IMG/VR virus record: IMGVR_UViG_3300045964_000082
Coordinates: 1 to 20,333 of that record
Direction: 5' to 3' (one strand)
Origin: a virus
DNA: 20,333 bases
In this document: piece after piece, positions 7,947 through 13,454 of the stretch
Position numbering within the stretch: position 1 is the first letter of the stretch
How the letters are laid out: the number at the start of each line of letters is the position of its first letter
The notes under the pieces: generated by a model
Seen by the model: only the letters and a program-made list of their open reading frames with translations
Databases searched by the model: none
Told to the model about the DNA's origin: nothing
Translations under genes and position numbers: made by a program

Positions 7947-7970
7947 AAACAGTAACACAAACAGTTACAG
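7947..7970. repeat. Tandem 12-bp repeat at the late-operon start
   Basis: AAACAGTAACAC (7947-7958) is followed immediately by AAACAGTTACAG (7959-7970), ten of twelve bases identical. The pair also creates a dyad GTAAC-N7-GTTAC (7952-7956 with 7964-7968). It lies just upstream of the GTG start of the TerS candidate and would overlap any promoter there, so it is a likely binding site for a regulator of the head operon. Confidence 0.55.
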
Positions 7971-7978
7971 ATTGCAAG
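7950..7978 (-). promoter_or_regulatory. Candidate late-operon promoter
   Basis: On the minus strand, TTGCAA is followed by a 17-base spacer and TACTGT, a modest fit to -35 and -10 boxes. It overlaps the tandem 12-bp repeat. Transcription from here would begin within about ten bases of the GTG start at 7939, implying a very short leader. The -10 match is weak (three of six bases), so this is only a candidate. Confidence 0.3.
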
Positions 7979-8138
7979 GAGCGTGCCAGTTCTGTGTGTG
8001 GGGGATGTGCTGGTAGGAGGTGCGCCGTATGTGCTCGGGGCGAAGAACGCCCCTGCGCGGCGTTTTCGGAGGCATAGTGGGTGGATGGGATATCGGCGCC
8101 CCTATCGCCAACAACCCCTGGTGATATTGCCAGATTGT

Positions 8139-8199
8139 GCTGGTGGCCGTCACGAACCACTTGACTATCGGGGCGGTGGGGGTCTACATTCCCACCAGC
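8139..8199. repeat. Perfect 8-bp inverted repeat flanking a candidate promoter
   Basis: GCTGGTGG at 8139-8146 is mirrored exactly by CCACCAGC at 8192-8199. The 45-base interval between the arms contains the candidate promoter at 8161-8190. The arrangement would allow looping between two bound protein units, or a long-stem structure in RNA. Confidence 0.45.
8161..8190 (+). promoter_or_regulatory. Candidate rightward promoter 1
   Basis: TTGACT (8161-8166), an 18-base spacer and TACATT (8185-8190) fit sigma-70 boxes at five and four of six positions. It sits between the arms of an 8-bp inverted repeat. No gene follows for almost 1 kb, so it may drive a leader or small RNA rather than a protein directly. 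Confidence 0.35.
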
Positions 8200-8370
8200 G
8201 CACACCTGCCGCACCTTTCCCTATAGACACACGCCAGCCCGCCAACGTGCGACCCCCGCCACGTGGGGTTGCCCTGCGCGCCGATCACCACACGCACCCA
8301 TACCAACCCGAAAGTCCTGAACATATGGCGGTTGGTAGGGGTGTTACCCGGGGGGTAGGCGCGTGCGGTA

Positions 8371-8388
8371 AGGGGGTCCCCACCCCCT
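8371..8388. repeat. GC-rich perfect hairpin
   Basis: AGGGGGT (8371-8377) and ACCCCCT (8382-8388) are perfect complements with a four-base CCCC loop. No T-run follows on either strand, so it is not a standard intrinsic terminator. It lies in the middle of the control region. Confidence 0.45.
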
Positions 8389-8523
8389 CTTGTGTGCGCG
8401 CGGGTTGTGACGGGGTGGGTGGCGAGCTGAGGGGTGGGATGGTGGTATGCGTGGGAGCGCAGGGGATACAGGCACGCATCGAATCCAGGGGTGTCTAGGT
8501 ATGGACGCGCCCCCGATCGTCGA

Positions 8524-8543
8524 TCCTGGGGCATCCTGGGGCG
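8524..8543 (+). repeat. Tandem 10-bp direct repeat
   Basis: ATCCTGGGGC occurs twice back to back (8524-8533 and 8534-8543) with no mismatch. A related TCTAGGGGTG motif appears nearby at about 8560-8569. It could be a pair of protein-binding sites spaced one helical turn apart. Confidence 0.5.
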
Positions 8544-8598
8544 TTGCAGTTGTGTAGTCTAGGGGTGTGATGGTGGGACGAGCTACCAACCAACGCGA

Positions 8599-8614
8599 TA
8601 GGTTACATTACCTA
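8599..8614. repeat. Short inverted repeat TAGGT-N6-ACCTA
   Basis: TAGGT (8599-8603) and ACCTA (8610-8614) are separated by six bases that include part of a TTACA motif like those clustered at 14122-14234. This may be an operator; a chance origin is possible at this arm length. Confidence 0.3.
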
Positions 8615-8707
8615 CATCATGCGTGCTCCCCCCACCGCCCCGCACACACGGCAGCGAAAGCAAGGTCCGATAACATCTAGTATGTCAACTCGATGAGCGT
8701 GATTAGC

Positions 8708-8737
8708 TTGACGTGGCGCGCTCACCCCCGTTATGCT
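8708..8737 (+). promoter_or_regulatory. Candidate rightward promoter 2
   Basis: TTGACG (8708-8713), an 18-base spacer and TATGCT (8732-8737) fit sigma-70 boxes at five and four of six positions. It is the better-placed candidate for driving the early operon that begins at 9160, leaving a leader of about 400 bases that contains several inverted repeats. Confidence 0.4.
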
Positions 8738-8832
8738 ACTTTCGCCCCCAATCGACCGCGGTAATCGCGCGCTTTCGCCTCAGCTGCCGCACCGCACACA
8801 GCATGGCACGCTGCGTTGCAGCGCACATAACA

Positions 8833-8886
8833 CATATGCGCCATACCACAACACGCATATGCAGCATCATCACATCCCATATGCGA
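8833..8886. repeat. Three CATATGCG-type sites
   Basis: CATATGCG (8833-8840), its reverse complement CGCATATG (8854-8861) and CATATGCG again (8879-8886) occur within 54 bases. The first two starts are 21 bp apart, about two helical turns, so they would present on the same face of DNA. Sites of this kind are typical of operators or origin iterons. Exact 8-bp identity of all three makes chance unlikely. Confidence 0.5.
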
Positions 8887-9159
8887 AAAGGCTGGAATAG
8901 GCGTCGGGTTTTGAGTGGGCTAAACTTTCCCCTCCCCACGCCAACACAGCCGCAAGATTCGTGCCAAGTATGATTGTGGTTATCGAGCGTGACGAAATAT
9001 CAACCTTTTTCGTGGTGCCTAGCCATGAACGGGCGGCATTATACCGGCAGGCGTAGGGGAGGCGAAAGGAGTGTTAAATGTGAGGCGGGGGCTTGCACGA
9101 CGATGCGCCATGACGTACATTCACGGCGTAACGTCATTCAAGGAAGGAAGGGTGTACTC

Positions 9160-9330
9160 GTGCGAATACATGTTGATTGCCTCTCTTGTGGTCAGTCTTA
9201 CGACTCCAACGTAAGGTTTGGTTACGAAGTTAAGGTGTTTGAGTTTCCCAAGTGCGGCGCTTGTGGCTGCGATCACCCCGATATGGTTATTCAGCGTGTG
9301 CTAAAGACGCCGCTACGGGATAAGGAGTGA
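9160..9330 (+). CDS. Small zinc-ribbon-like protein (56 aa)
   Basis: The frame is open from 8974, but the GTG at 9160 is preferred because a strong AGGAAGGAAGG ribosome site (9141-9151) lies eight bases upstream. The product has two cysteine pairs, CLSC near the N-terminus and CGACGC after FEFPK, the layout of a small zinc ribbon. It would be the first gene of the rightward early operon. The function is unknown; small zinc proteins of this type in early regions often bind nucleic acid or host proteins, but nothing here is specific. Confidence 0.75.
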   Translation: MRIHVDCLSCGQSYDSNVRFGYEVKVFEFPKCGACGCDHPDMVIQRVLKTPLRDKE

Positions 9331-9338
9331 ACCGATCG

Positions 9339-9563
9339 ATGAACCACATAGACCAGCTGGCTAGCTTGAAGGGACGGCGCGGGACGTTGAGTCTGCGCCA
9401 CCGTTGCGGAATCGTGCTGAGCGCGGCGGTTGAGGTAATCGACGCCAAGACCAATTTTGGCGGCACGATCATCAAGATTGTGGATGGGCGGCAGGTGAGC
9501 GCATGGGTCGCGTTGGATAGCGTGACGTTTGATGTGGAGGAGGTGTCTGATGAGCGTGCATAG
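9339..9563 (+). CDS. Small early protein, beta-rich (74 aa)
   Basis: ATG at 9339 (MNHIDQLASLKG) is served by AAGGAG at 9322-9327, which also covers the end of the preceding gene; a GTG at 9327 is a less likely start. The sequence alternates hydrophobic residues in a way suggesting a small beta barrel (GIVLSAAVEVID, GTIIKIVDG, VSAWVALDSVTFDVEEV). No known family was recognised. It overlaps the next gene, as expected in a compact phage operon. Confidence 0.7.
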   Translation: MNHIDQLASLKGRRGTLSLRHRCGIVLSAAVEVIDAKTNFGGTIIKIVDGRQVSAWVALDSVTFDVEEVSDERA

Positions 9564-9786
9564 TGCGGTCACCTGTTCATGCTGCCGCATCAACATCCTC
9601 ACCCACGGTGAGGCGATTGCGCAATGGGTGTATCTGGATCACGAGGGGGAGCGGGTTGAATCGCCAATCTGCGACCTGTGCGCGGGGGAATTGGTCGAGC
9701 AACTGAGGGACTATGCGATGCGTTCGTTCACGCCTAGTGTGGTGCCGGATACGTTGGAAGAGATGGTAATGGGAGAGAAGCGATGA
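9550..9786 (+). CDS. Small protein with two CxxC pairs (78 aa)
   Basis: The ATG at 9550 follows a GGAGGTG ribosome site with about six bases spacing and overlaps the previous gene. The product holds CSCC near the start and ICDLCAGEL about 35 residues later, a four-cysteine zinc-finger arrangement, followed by a helical C-terminus (ELVEQLRDYAMRSF) and an acidic end. It overlaps the next gene by four bases. It is probably a zinc-binding protein of the kind often found in phage early regions; the role is unknown. Confidence 0.72.
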   Translation: MSVHSAVTCSCCRINILTHGEAIAQWVYLDHEGERVESPICDLCAGELVEQLRDYAMRSFTPSVVPDTLEEMVMGEKR

Positions 9787-10082
9787 ATAAACACACACCG
9801 GGGCCTTGGGAGCTAGAGGCTGGCAGAACGCTACGCACACGAAGCGGGACGTTCTACTTAACCTATGGGACAGAACCGAAAACAGGAAAATGGAGTTTTG
9901 ACTCTCCTACGGAACTAGACGCAAACGCCCGCCTAATCGCCGCCGCGCCGGATATGTTGGAGGCGTTGGAAGACGTACTCCTTATGCTACAGGATATGCC
10001 TACGGAACGGTATGCGACAGGAGCAGACAAACCAATGCGCGAGCGTGTACACGCAATCATCCGCAAGGCGAGGGGGGAGTAG
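9783..10082 (+). CDS. Conserved phage protein of the HTPGPW family (99 aa)
   Basis: Start ATG overlaps the preceding stop by four bases (ATGA). The protein has the two hallmarks of a very widespread phage and prophage family: HTPGPWE at residues 4-10, and DANARLIAAAPDMLEALEDVL at about 47-66. Proteins of this family are about 80-130 residues and occur in early or replication arms of many siphoviruses. Their biochemical role is unknown to me. The family assignment is firm; the function is not. Confidence 0.9.
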   Translation: MNKHTPGPWELEAGRTLRTRSGTFYLTYGTEPKTGKWSFDSPTELDANARLIAAAPDMLEALEDVLLMLQDMPTERYATGADKPMRERVHAIIRKARGE

Positions 10083-10084
10083 GG

Positions 10085-10294
10085 ATGTACTGGCTAGAAG
10101 CCTACCAAAAGGCATGCAATCATCTAGTCGCCTTTGGTAGTTACGGGGGTGACCGCGCGCAGGGTCGCAAACTGATTGCTGATGCACTTCGCGTGATTCG
10201 CGCGAAGTATGGTCGGGAAGCTGCAAGGCGTGAACGGTATCATATGTTATTCATATCGGGACAATTTCCTGTAAAGTGTGGGAAAGGGGAGTAA
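10085..10294 (+). CDS. Small basic helical protein (69 aa)
   Basis: ATG at 10085 lies two bases after the previous stop and behind a purine-rich GGGGGGAG ribosome site. The product is helical and basic (QKACNHLVAF, GRKLIADALRVIRAKYGREAARRERYHM) with pI likely high. No family was recognised. A small DNA- or RNA-associated protein is possible, but only from charge. Confidence 0.68.
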   Translation: MYWLEAYQKACNHLVAFGSYGGDRAQGRKLIADALRVIRAKYGREAARRERYHMLFISGQFPVKCGKGE

Positions 10295-10300
10295 ATTGAT

Positions 10301-10768
10301 ATGAGCGACAGCACACAGTACGAAAAGCACGACGACGAGTCTTATGAGCAGCACGCGGCACGGTTGGCAGATATCGTCGGACTGCGTGTTGAGATTAAAC
10401 AAGGCGTGCCGAAATGTCCGGCGTGGGGGAAGTCCGCGGTAGGCGGCGTGCACTGTCCTTATGGTAAATGTGATGGACACCACGGTAAGCATTGGCGGGT
10501 TGCGTTACACACGGCGCACAGCAATTACGAATTATCATTTTGGCAGAGTGTGCATGATGACATGCAGCCTTACCACAAGCCGGGATTGTACGACGTGCTT
10601 AGTTGTTTAGATTGGCAGGGGCCTGTCGATCCCGACGAGATCGCAGAGGAATATGGCCCGATGAAACCGTCACAGGCGATTGCGTGTGCAGAGCAGAATA
10701 GGGCGCTGCGTGCGTTGTGGGGCGTGGGCGGATCGGCTAGGGCGGCTATCTTGGGGCATATCCAATGA
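10301..10768 (+). CDS. Conserved phage protein with YELSFW/YDVL motif (155 aa)
   Basis: ATG at 10301 follows GGGGAG with nine bases spacing. After a polar N-terminus there are cysteine and histidine residues (KCPAWG, HCPYGKCDGHHGKHW, residues about 39-65). A segment ANYELSFW-like (NYELSFWQSVHD, about 75-86) and KPGLYDVLSCL (about 91-101) come next, then an acidic 'DPDEIAEEYG' stretch and a helical end. The core YELSFW-to-YDVLsCL pattern is shared with a family of uncharacterised phage early proteins I recognise by pattern only. The Cys/His cluster might bind zinc. Function unknown. Confidence 0.82.
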   Translation: MSDSTQYEKHDDESYEQHAARLADIVGLRVEIKQGVPKCPAWGKSAVGGVHCPYGKCDGHHGKHWRVALHTAHSNYELSFWQSVHDDMQPYHKPGLYDVLSCLDWQGPVDPDEIAEEYGPMKPSQAIACAEQNRALRALWGVGGSARAAILGHIQ

Positions 10769-11100
10769 GCAACCCCCACAATTGGCTACGTCAACCCCCA
10801 CGCTACACCTATCAGCACGCGGACGAGATAGCGGCGTGGTTGGCATACGAAGATACGTACAGGCAGCCATGTGCCGGGGGGCGATGCTATCACATAGTCG
10901 AGTACCACGATGGGGATTACTGCGACAGGCACGGCGAGGCGCGACGGGAGCGTGTACTGCTAGAGGCGCGCTGGTCGTGTCGAGAACGGCATGGGGGATT
11001 CGAGGCGGGCGATGCGGCGTTTGAGCGGTGCGTGCGAACCGTGCGAGATCCGCTGCGCGCTACTCAATCCAACATGGAGGACGAACGCAATGCGGCGTAG
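10765..11100 (+). CDS. Unknown small protein rich in Cys, His and aromatics (111 aa)
   Basis: The ATG overlaps the preceding stop by four bases (ATGA), indicating coupled translation. The product starts MSNPHNWLRQPPRYTYQHADEIAAW-like, and has a middle part CAGGRCYHIVEYHDGDYCDRH with three cysteines and three histidines that could bind metal. It then has an arginine- and glutamate-rich helical end. No family recognised. The tight packing and lack of in-frame stops support it as a real gene. Confidence 0.7.
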   Translation: MSNPHNWLRQPPRYTYQHADEIAAWLAYEDTYRQPCAGGRCYHIVEYHDGDYCDRHGEARRERVLLEARWSCRERHGGFEAGDAAFERCVRTVRDPLRATQSNMEDERNAA

Positions 11101-11272
11101 CAAGATCAAGGATGTCAGCGCGCTGGCGACGTTGCGATATCTGCAAGCAATCGGCTACCGGGGGAATTTGGTGGTTACCGTGCCAGCTGGAAAGGTCGAT
11201 ATGCGGCTACTTGACAAGTTGCGTGAACGGGCACAACGTGAAGGGCGGACGCTTGAACTACGGTGCGCGTAG
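11090..11272 (+). CDS. Small early protein (60 aa)
   Basis: ATG at 11090 lies behind GGAGG (11076-11080) and overlaps the previous gene by 11 bases. The product has a hydrophobic strand (GNLVVTVPAG) between two basic helices (ATLRYLQAIG; DMRLLDKLRERAQREG). It is too small and generic to assign. A nucleic-acid-binding role is possible from charge alone. Confidence 0.65.
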   Translation: MRRSKIKDVSALATLRYLQAIGYRGNLVVTVPAGKVDMRLLDKLRERAQREGRTLELRCA

Positions 11273-11296
11273 CGGCGTGCATCGAACGGGGGAATC

Positions 11297-11587
11297 GTGC
11301 GAACCTTGAATGGAATTGCCATCGTGGCCGGGACGGGGTATTGGCGCTGTGTCATGGCGGAGGACACCATGCGACGAATCGAGCGGACGTATCAGCTGGC
11401 TATGGACGCTGCACGGGACGCAGGGGACAGGAACATGCGGCGTGGGGGTAGGAGTGATTGGGACGCAGGGGATTACTACGTAGCGAACGAGACGTTTGCC
11501 GCGCTGTGGCCCATGCCAGTCAACAAGATCGAGCGCGCGCGGTCGCAGTCACACAAGTCTACCCCCGCCCACGAAATGCACAAGTAG
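11297..11587 (+). CDS. Unknown small protein (96 aa)
   Basis: GTG at 11297 gives 96 residues; a GGGGGA site is close (three-base spacing). The ATG at 11354 (MAEDTMRRIERT) is an alternative, giving 77 residues. The start is therefore uncertain. The body is helical and basic (MRRIERTYQLAMDAARDAGDR) followed by WDAGDYYVANETFAALWPMP. Its last 39 bases overlap tail-to-tail with the membrane-protein gene on the other strand. No family recognised. Confidence 0.6.
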   Translation: MRTLNGIAIVAGTGYWRCVMAEDTMRRIERTYQLAMDAARDAGDRNMRRGGRSDWDAGDYYVANETFAALWPMPVNKIERARSQSHKSTPAHEMHK

Positions 11588-11776
11588 CCAGATTAGGAAC
11601 GAGATTAGCGCGACCCGGCGTAGTTTGGCGAAGCGGCCGGTACCGCGCATGCAGAACCACGTCCATACATGTTCGCTGAGGGTATCGCCACGCCGCTTGT
11701 CACGCAAGGCGGCGCCTTCGATAACGACGAAGCCAAGCAGCCAGAGCAGCCATAGGACCGTGTAGGTTGTGTTCAT
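11549..11776 (-). CDS. Small two-helix membrane protein, TLSEHVW family (75 aa)
   Basis: The minus-strand ATG at 11776 has AGAGGAG about 13 bases upstream. The protein has an N-terminal membrane helix (TVLWLLWLLGFVVIEGAAL, residues about 6-24), a polar loop containing GDTLSEHVWTWF (30-41), and a second membrane helix (RVALISFLIWLLVHFVGGG, about 54-72). The E-A-L...GDTLSEHVW pattern is shared by small membrane proteins of many siphoviruses, whose role is not established; holin-like functions have been suggested for proteins of such shape, which would be inference here. It is encoded against the surrounding early operon, implying a separate transcript. Confidence 0.78.
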   Translation of the reverse strand: MNTTYTVLWLLWLLGFVVIEGAALRDKRRGDTLSEHVWTWFCMRGTGRFAKLRRVALISFLIWLLVHFVGGGRLV

Positions 11777-11821
11777 CGGACCGAATTGACTCCTCTAGGA
11801 CCAAACGGGGGTGTATGCACA

Positions 11822-12091
11822 ATGTGGAACCACGAACCGCCGACGGGTTGGACGGCGTATGATTGCGAAGTGTTTCTTATGCGGTTGTTCAAGTATGACG
11901 CTTGCGAGCGGTGCGGACGGGGGGATATTCACCATATCGTGCGGGCGACGGCGGGGCTGCCTGACATGCCGTCGGTGGTGTGCGTTGTACCCGCCGGGAT
12001 ACCTACCCTCGCACCCTTAAGACCAAACGCGAATGCGCACAGAAAAGGGGAGGAGGTTCGCGATGAACCCCCTCCCCCGGATGTTTCGTAG
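11822..12091 (+). CDS. Small protein with Cys/His metal-binding pattern (89 aa)
   Basis: ATG at 11822 (MWNHEPPTGW) gives 89 residues, with GGGGG about ten bases upstream. The middle segment CERCGRGDIHHIVRATAG (about 29-46) resembles an HNH-like or zinc-site stretch: a CxxC pair followed by HH. It lacks a second CxxC pair that a full HNH endonuclease would need. The final ~30 residues are coded by the strong hairpin at 12047-12077 and are proline-rich, so the true C-terminus may not be under selection as protein. It is the last plus-strand gene before the minus-strand island. Confidence 0.6.
   Translation: MWNHEPPTGWTAYDCEVFLMRLFKYDACERCGRGDIHHIVRATAGLPDMPSVVCVVPAGIPTLAPLRPNANAHRKGEEVRDEPPPPDVS
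12047..12077 (-). terminator. Strong hairpin terminator for the minus-strand island
   Basis: Arms 12047-12059 and 12065-12077 pair over 13 positions with one mismatch (A12054 against C12070), with a five-base loop GCGAT. On the minus strand the stem is followed by TTTTCT, as expected for a Rho-independent terminator ending the transcript that comes from the genes at 12112-14103. It lies inside the end of the plus-strand gene 11822-12091, so it may also slow transcription in that direction. Confidence 0.65.
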
Positions 12092-12111
12092 CTAGTTGCT
12101 AAGTGTCTAAC

Positions 12112-12366
12112 TTACCTACGCTTGCGGCGTGCGGCACGTTCGGCGGGATCATCTTGCGGTGCGCGATACTCTTGCAACGAGTCGTCGAGTTGGGGAGTGT
12201 CGTCACCACCCTTCTGCTTGACACGTAGACCGCCGCCGGATGGGTTGCGCGTCTGATCGCCAGGGTAGACGACATCACCCGTGCCGATGTCTCCCCATTC
12301 GAAGGTACCAGCACGGCGAACCTTCCCTTTACCGCCCGTGATGCGACCGACTGCCTTGCCCGCCAT
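12112..12366 (-). CDS. Small basic protein, unknown (84 aa)
   Basis: ATG at 12366 lies two bases beyond the stop of the Ig-like gene. The product has a short N-terminal glycine- and lysine-rich part, a stretch FEWGDIGTGDVVYPGD suggesting a small beta structure, and a charged tail ending RAARRKRR. No family recognised. As the last gene before the terminator it would be co-transcribed with the Ig-like and ClpP-like genes. A weakly defined ribosome site suggests coupling. Confidence 0.65.
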   Translation of the reverse strand: MAGKAVGRITGGKGKVRRAGTFEWGDIGTGDVVYPGDQTRNPSGGGLRVKQKGGDDTPQLDDSLQEYRAPQDDPAERAARRKRR

Positions 12367-12368
12367 GG

Positions 12369-12689
12369 TTACTTAGGCACCGGCGTGTCAGCATTCAGAC
12401 CAAGGTTCGTTGCCATCGCGCCGAGGACGTGGCAGCTGATCGTGTCGGCGATCGTCTGCACGCCACTGCCGAGGTCCGCATCCGCGCTGACCAGCACGGA
12501 CGAATCGCCGGGGTCATCGCCAGAGACGATGTAAGCACTCGTCGCGTCGATCGCCTCGATGGTGCAGGTACCAAGGACAACCTCGAACGCCACCGGCCCG
12601 TCCAGCTGCGCAGGCCGACCGGTCGAAGTAACCGGGGTAACGGAGACGCGAATCTTCTCCTCATTCGTGAACGAAAGATCAAGAGCCAT
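12369..12689 (-). CDS. Ig-like domain protein (106 aa)
   Basis: The frame is open to 12824, but ATG at 12689 is preferred: a GAGGAGG ribosome site lies six bases upstream. An extension from ATG 12785 has coding-like codon use and cannot be excluded. The product is beta-rich and reads like a bacterial Ig-like (Big-type) domain: EKIRVSVTPVTSTGRPAQLDGPVAFEV-like, then YIVSGDDPGDSSVLVSADADLGSGVQTI and ending with an alanine-rich segment (GAMATNLGLN). The 'SGDDPGdS.v.VsADADLGsGvqtI.dti' pattern is shared by small phage proteins of the Ig-like type. Such domains decorate virions or bind surfaces in some phages; this gene is remote from the structural operon, so its role is open. Confidence 0.75.
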   Translation of the reverse strand: MALDLSFTNEEKIRVSVTPVTSTGRPAQLDGPVAFEVVLGTCTIEAIDATSAYIVSGDDPGDSSVLVSADADLGSGVQTIADTISCHVLGAMATNLGLNADTPVPK

Positions 12690-12842
12690 GTCCATCCTCC
12701 TCTTGGATTCAACGGGGCCAATGTGGTAGTGGAATGCGGTGGCGCGGGGCTTTGGCTTCTTGCGGAAAAGGTTGCTCCATCCCATGACGGTCATACTAGC
12801 AGCAGCGGGGTGTATGTGAGTCATTGTGTGCGATCTGTGCGA
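12690..12842 (-). other. Region between ClpP-like and Ig-like genes
   Basis: This 153-bp stretch is free of a stop codon in the frame of the Ig-like gene for its left two thirds and could encode an N-terminal extension from 12785 (starting MGWSNLFRKK, basic). No ribosome site precedes that ATG. The alternative is a leader with a promoter; no clear boxes were seen. Confidence 0.35.
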
Positions 12843-13454
12843 TCACAACGGCCACGTCGCACCAGACTTGATGACATGATCCGCGGCGCCATGCTTGACA
12901 GCCTCGTCAGCAGACATGAAATGGTCGCCGGTTTCTTGCCAACGGTTGCGGAGGCGCGAATCGACGGTGGTGTAGGCGTTGATGATCGCACGGTCGGTCT
13001 CTTCGCACAGTTCCCCTTCGCGCTTGTTGCGGGTGTTGGTAGACGTAGCGTGGGTCATGTACGTCGATAGCTCATGTGCGTAGCGATGCCCTTTGCTGCC
13101 GCTGATGAAGATGTTAAACGCGGCGCTGCACACATCGCCCACGCCGATGGTTGTGACGACGAGACCGCTCGCTTTGCACGCTTCGATGGCGCCGATGGCG
13201 GCACGGGCGTAGGGCTCCTCACCGCCGGGGCTGCAGATTATCAACGTAGGGGGTTGCGCGCGTTTCAGTGCAAGTAGCAGGAACGAGAGACACATATCCC
13301 CGACCGCCTCATCGATCACACCTGCAAGCGTGAAGATGCCATGATCGTTGGCGAGGGTGGTTGCTTGTGTATGCGAGAAGGCGGCACCGAACGCAGGCGG
13401 TGAGGTGACAGTCGGCGTGCAGGTATTACAAGTATTCTCGATTTCGTCGCTCAA
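12843..13454 (-). CDS. ClpP-like serine protease
   Basis: The 203-residue product shows the ClpP fold pattern. IFTLAGVIDEAVGDMCLSFLL (40-60) matches strand 1 and helix, LIICSPGGEEPYARAAIGAI (71-90) carries the SPGG oxyanion motif, and TTIGVGDVCSAAFNIFISGSKGHR carries the nucleophile Ser110. STYMTHAT carries His135, and GDHFMSADEAVKHGAADHVI places Asp177 where E. coli ClpP has its catalytic Asp171. The triad thus looks complete. The start is a TTG at 13454 supported by a GGAGA site, with a four-base overlap on the HExxH gene upstream. ClpP-like proteases in phages usually act as prohead proteases next to capsid genes; this one lies in an accessory island, without an associated capsid gene and without a visible ClpX/ClpA partner. 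Substrate unknown. Confidence 0.85.
   Translation of the reverse strand: MSDEIENTCNTCTPTVTSPPAFGAAFSHTQATTLANDHGIFTLAGVIDEAVGDMCLSFLLLALKRAQPPTLIICSPGGEEPYARAAIGAIEACKASGLVVTTIGVGDVCSAAFNIFISGSKGHRYAHELSTYMTHATSTNTRNKREGELCEETDRAIINAYTTVDSRLRNRWQETGDHFMSADEAVKHGAADHVIKSGATWPL

Larger units (their letters stand above)
7940..9159. other. Long control region without a credible gene
   Basis: This 1.2-kb stretch separates the divergent late (minus) and early (plus) operons. Open frames in it, on both strands, have arginine-, proline- and histidine-rich, low-information translations and no supported starts, so I call none of them. It holds candidate promoters, tandem repeats and inverted repeats that are annotated individually. 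Short hairpin-forming inverted repeats not listed separately include GGGGCG/CGCCCC (8037-8042 with 8048-8053), TACCC/GGGTA (8345-8349 with 8353-8357), CGCTGC/GCAGCG (8809-8814 with 8818-8823) and ACGAAA/TTTCGT (8992-8997 with 9008-9013). The density of such elements suits a regulatory hub or replication origin. Confidence 0.6.

Noticed and set aside
7983-8498. 171-codon open frame in the control region
   Set aside because: The translation is low in hydrophobic core pattern and rich in G, R and P, has no ribosome site and resembles an accidental frame in GC-rich DNA.
8461-8500. GCATCGAATCCAGG, resembling a tRNA T-arm
   Set aside because: No acceptor, D or anticodon stems can be folded around it.
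8713-8973. 86-codon open frame before the first early gene
   Set aside because: The translation is rich in Arg, His, Thr and Cys with no domain pattern; it overlaps candidate promoter and repeat elements and lacks a ribosome site.
11822-12091. Complete HNH endonuclease
   Set aside because: CERC and HH are present but the second CxxC pair and the remainder of the HNH fold are missing, so the name is not supported.
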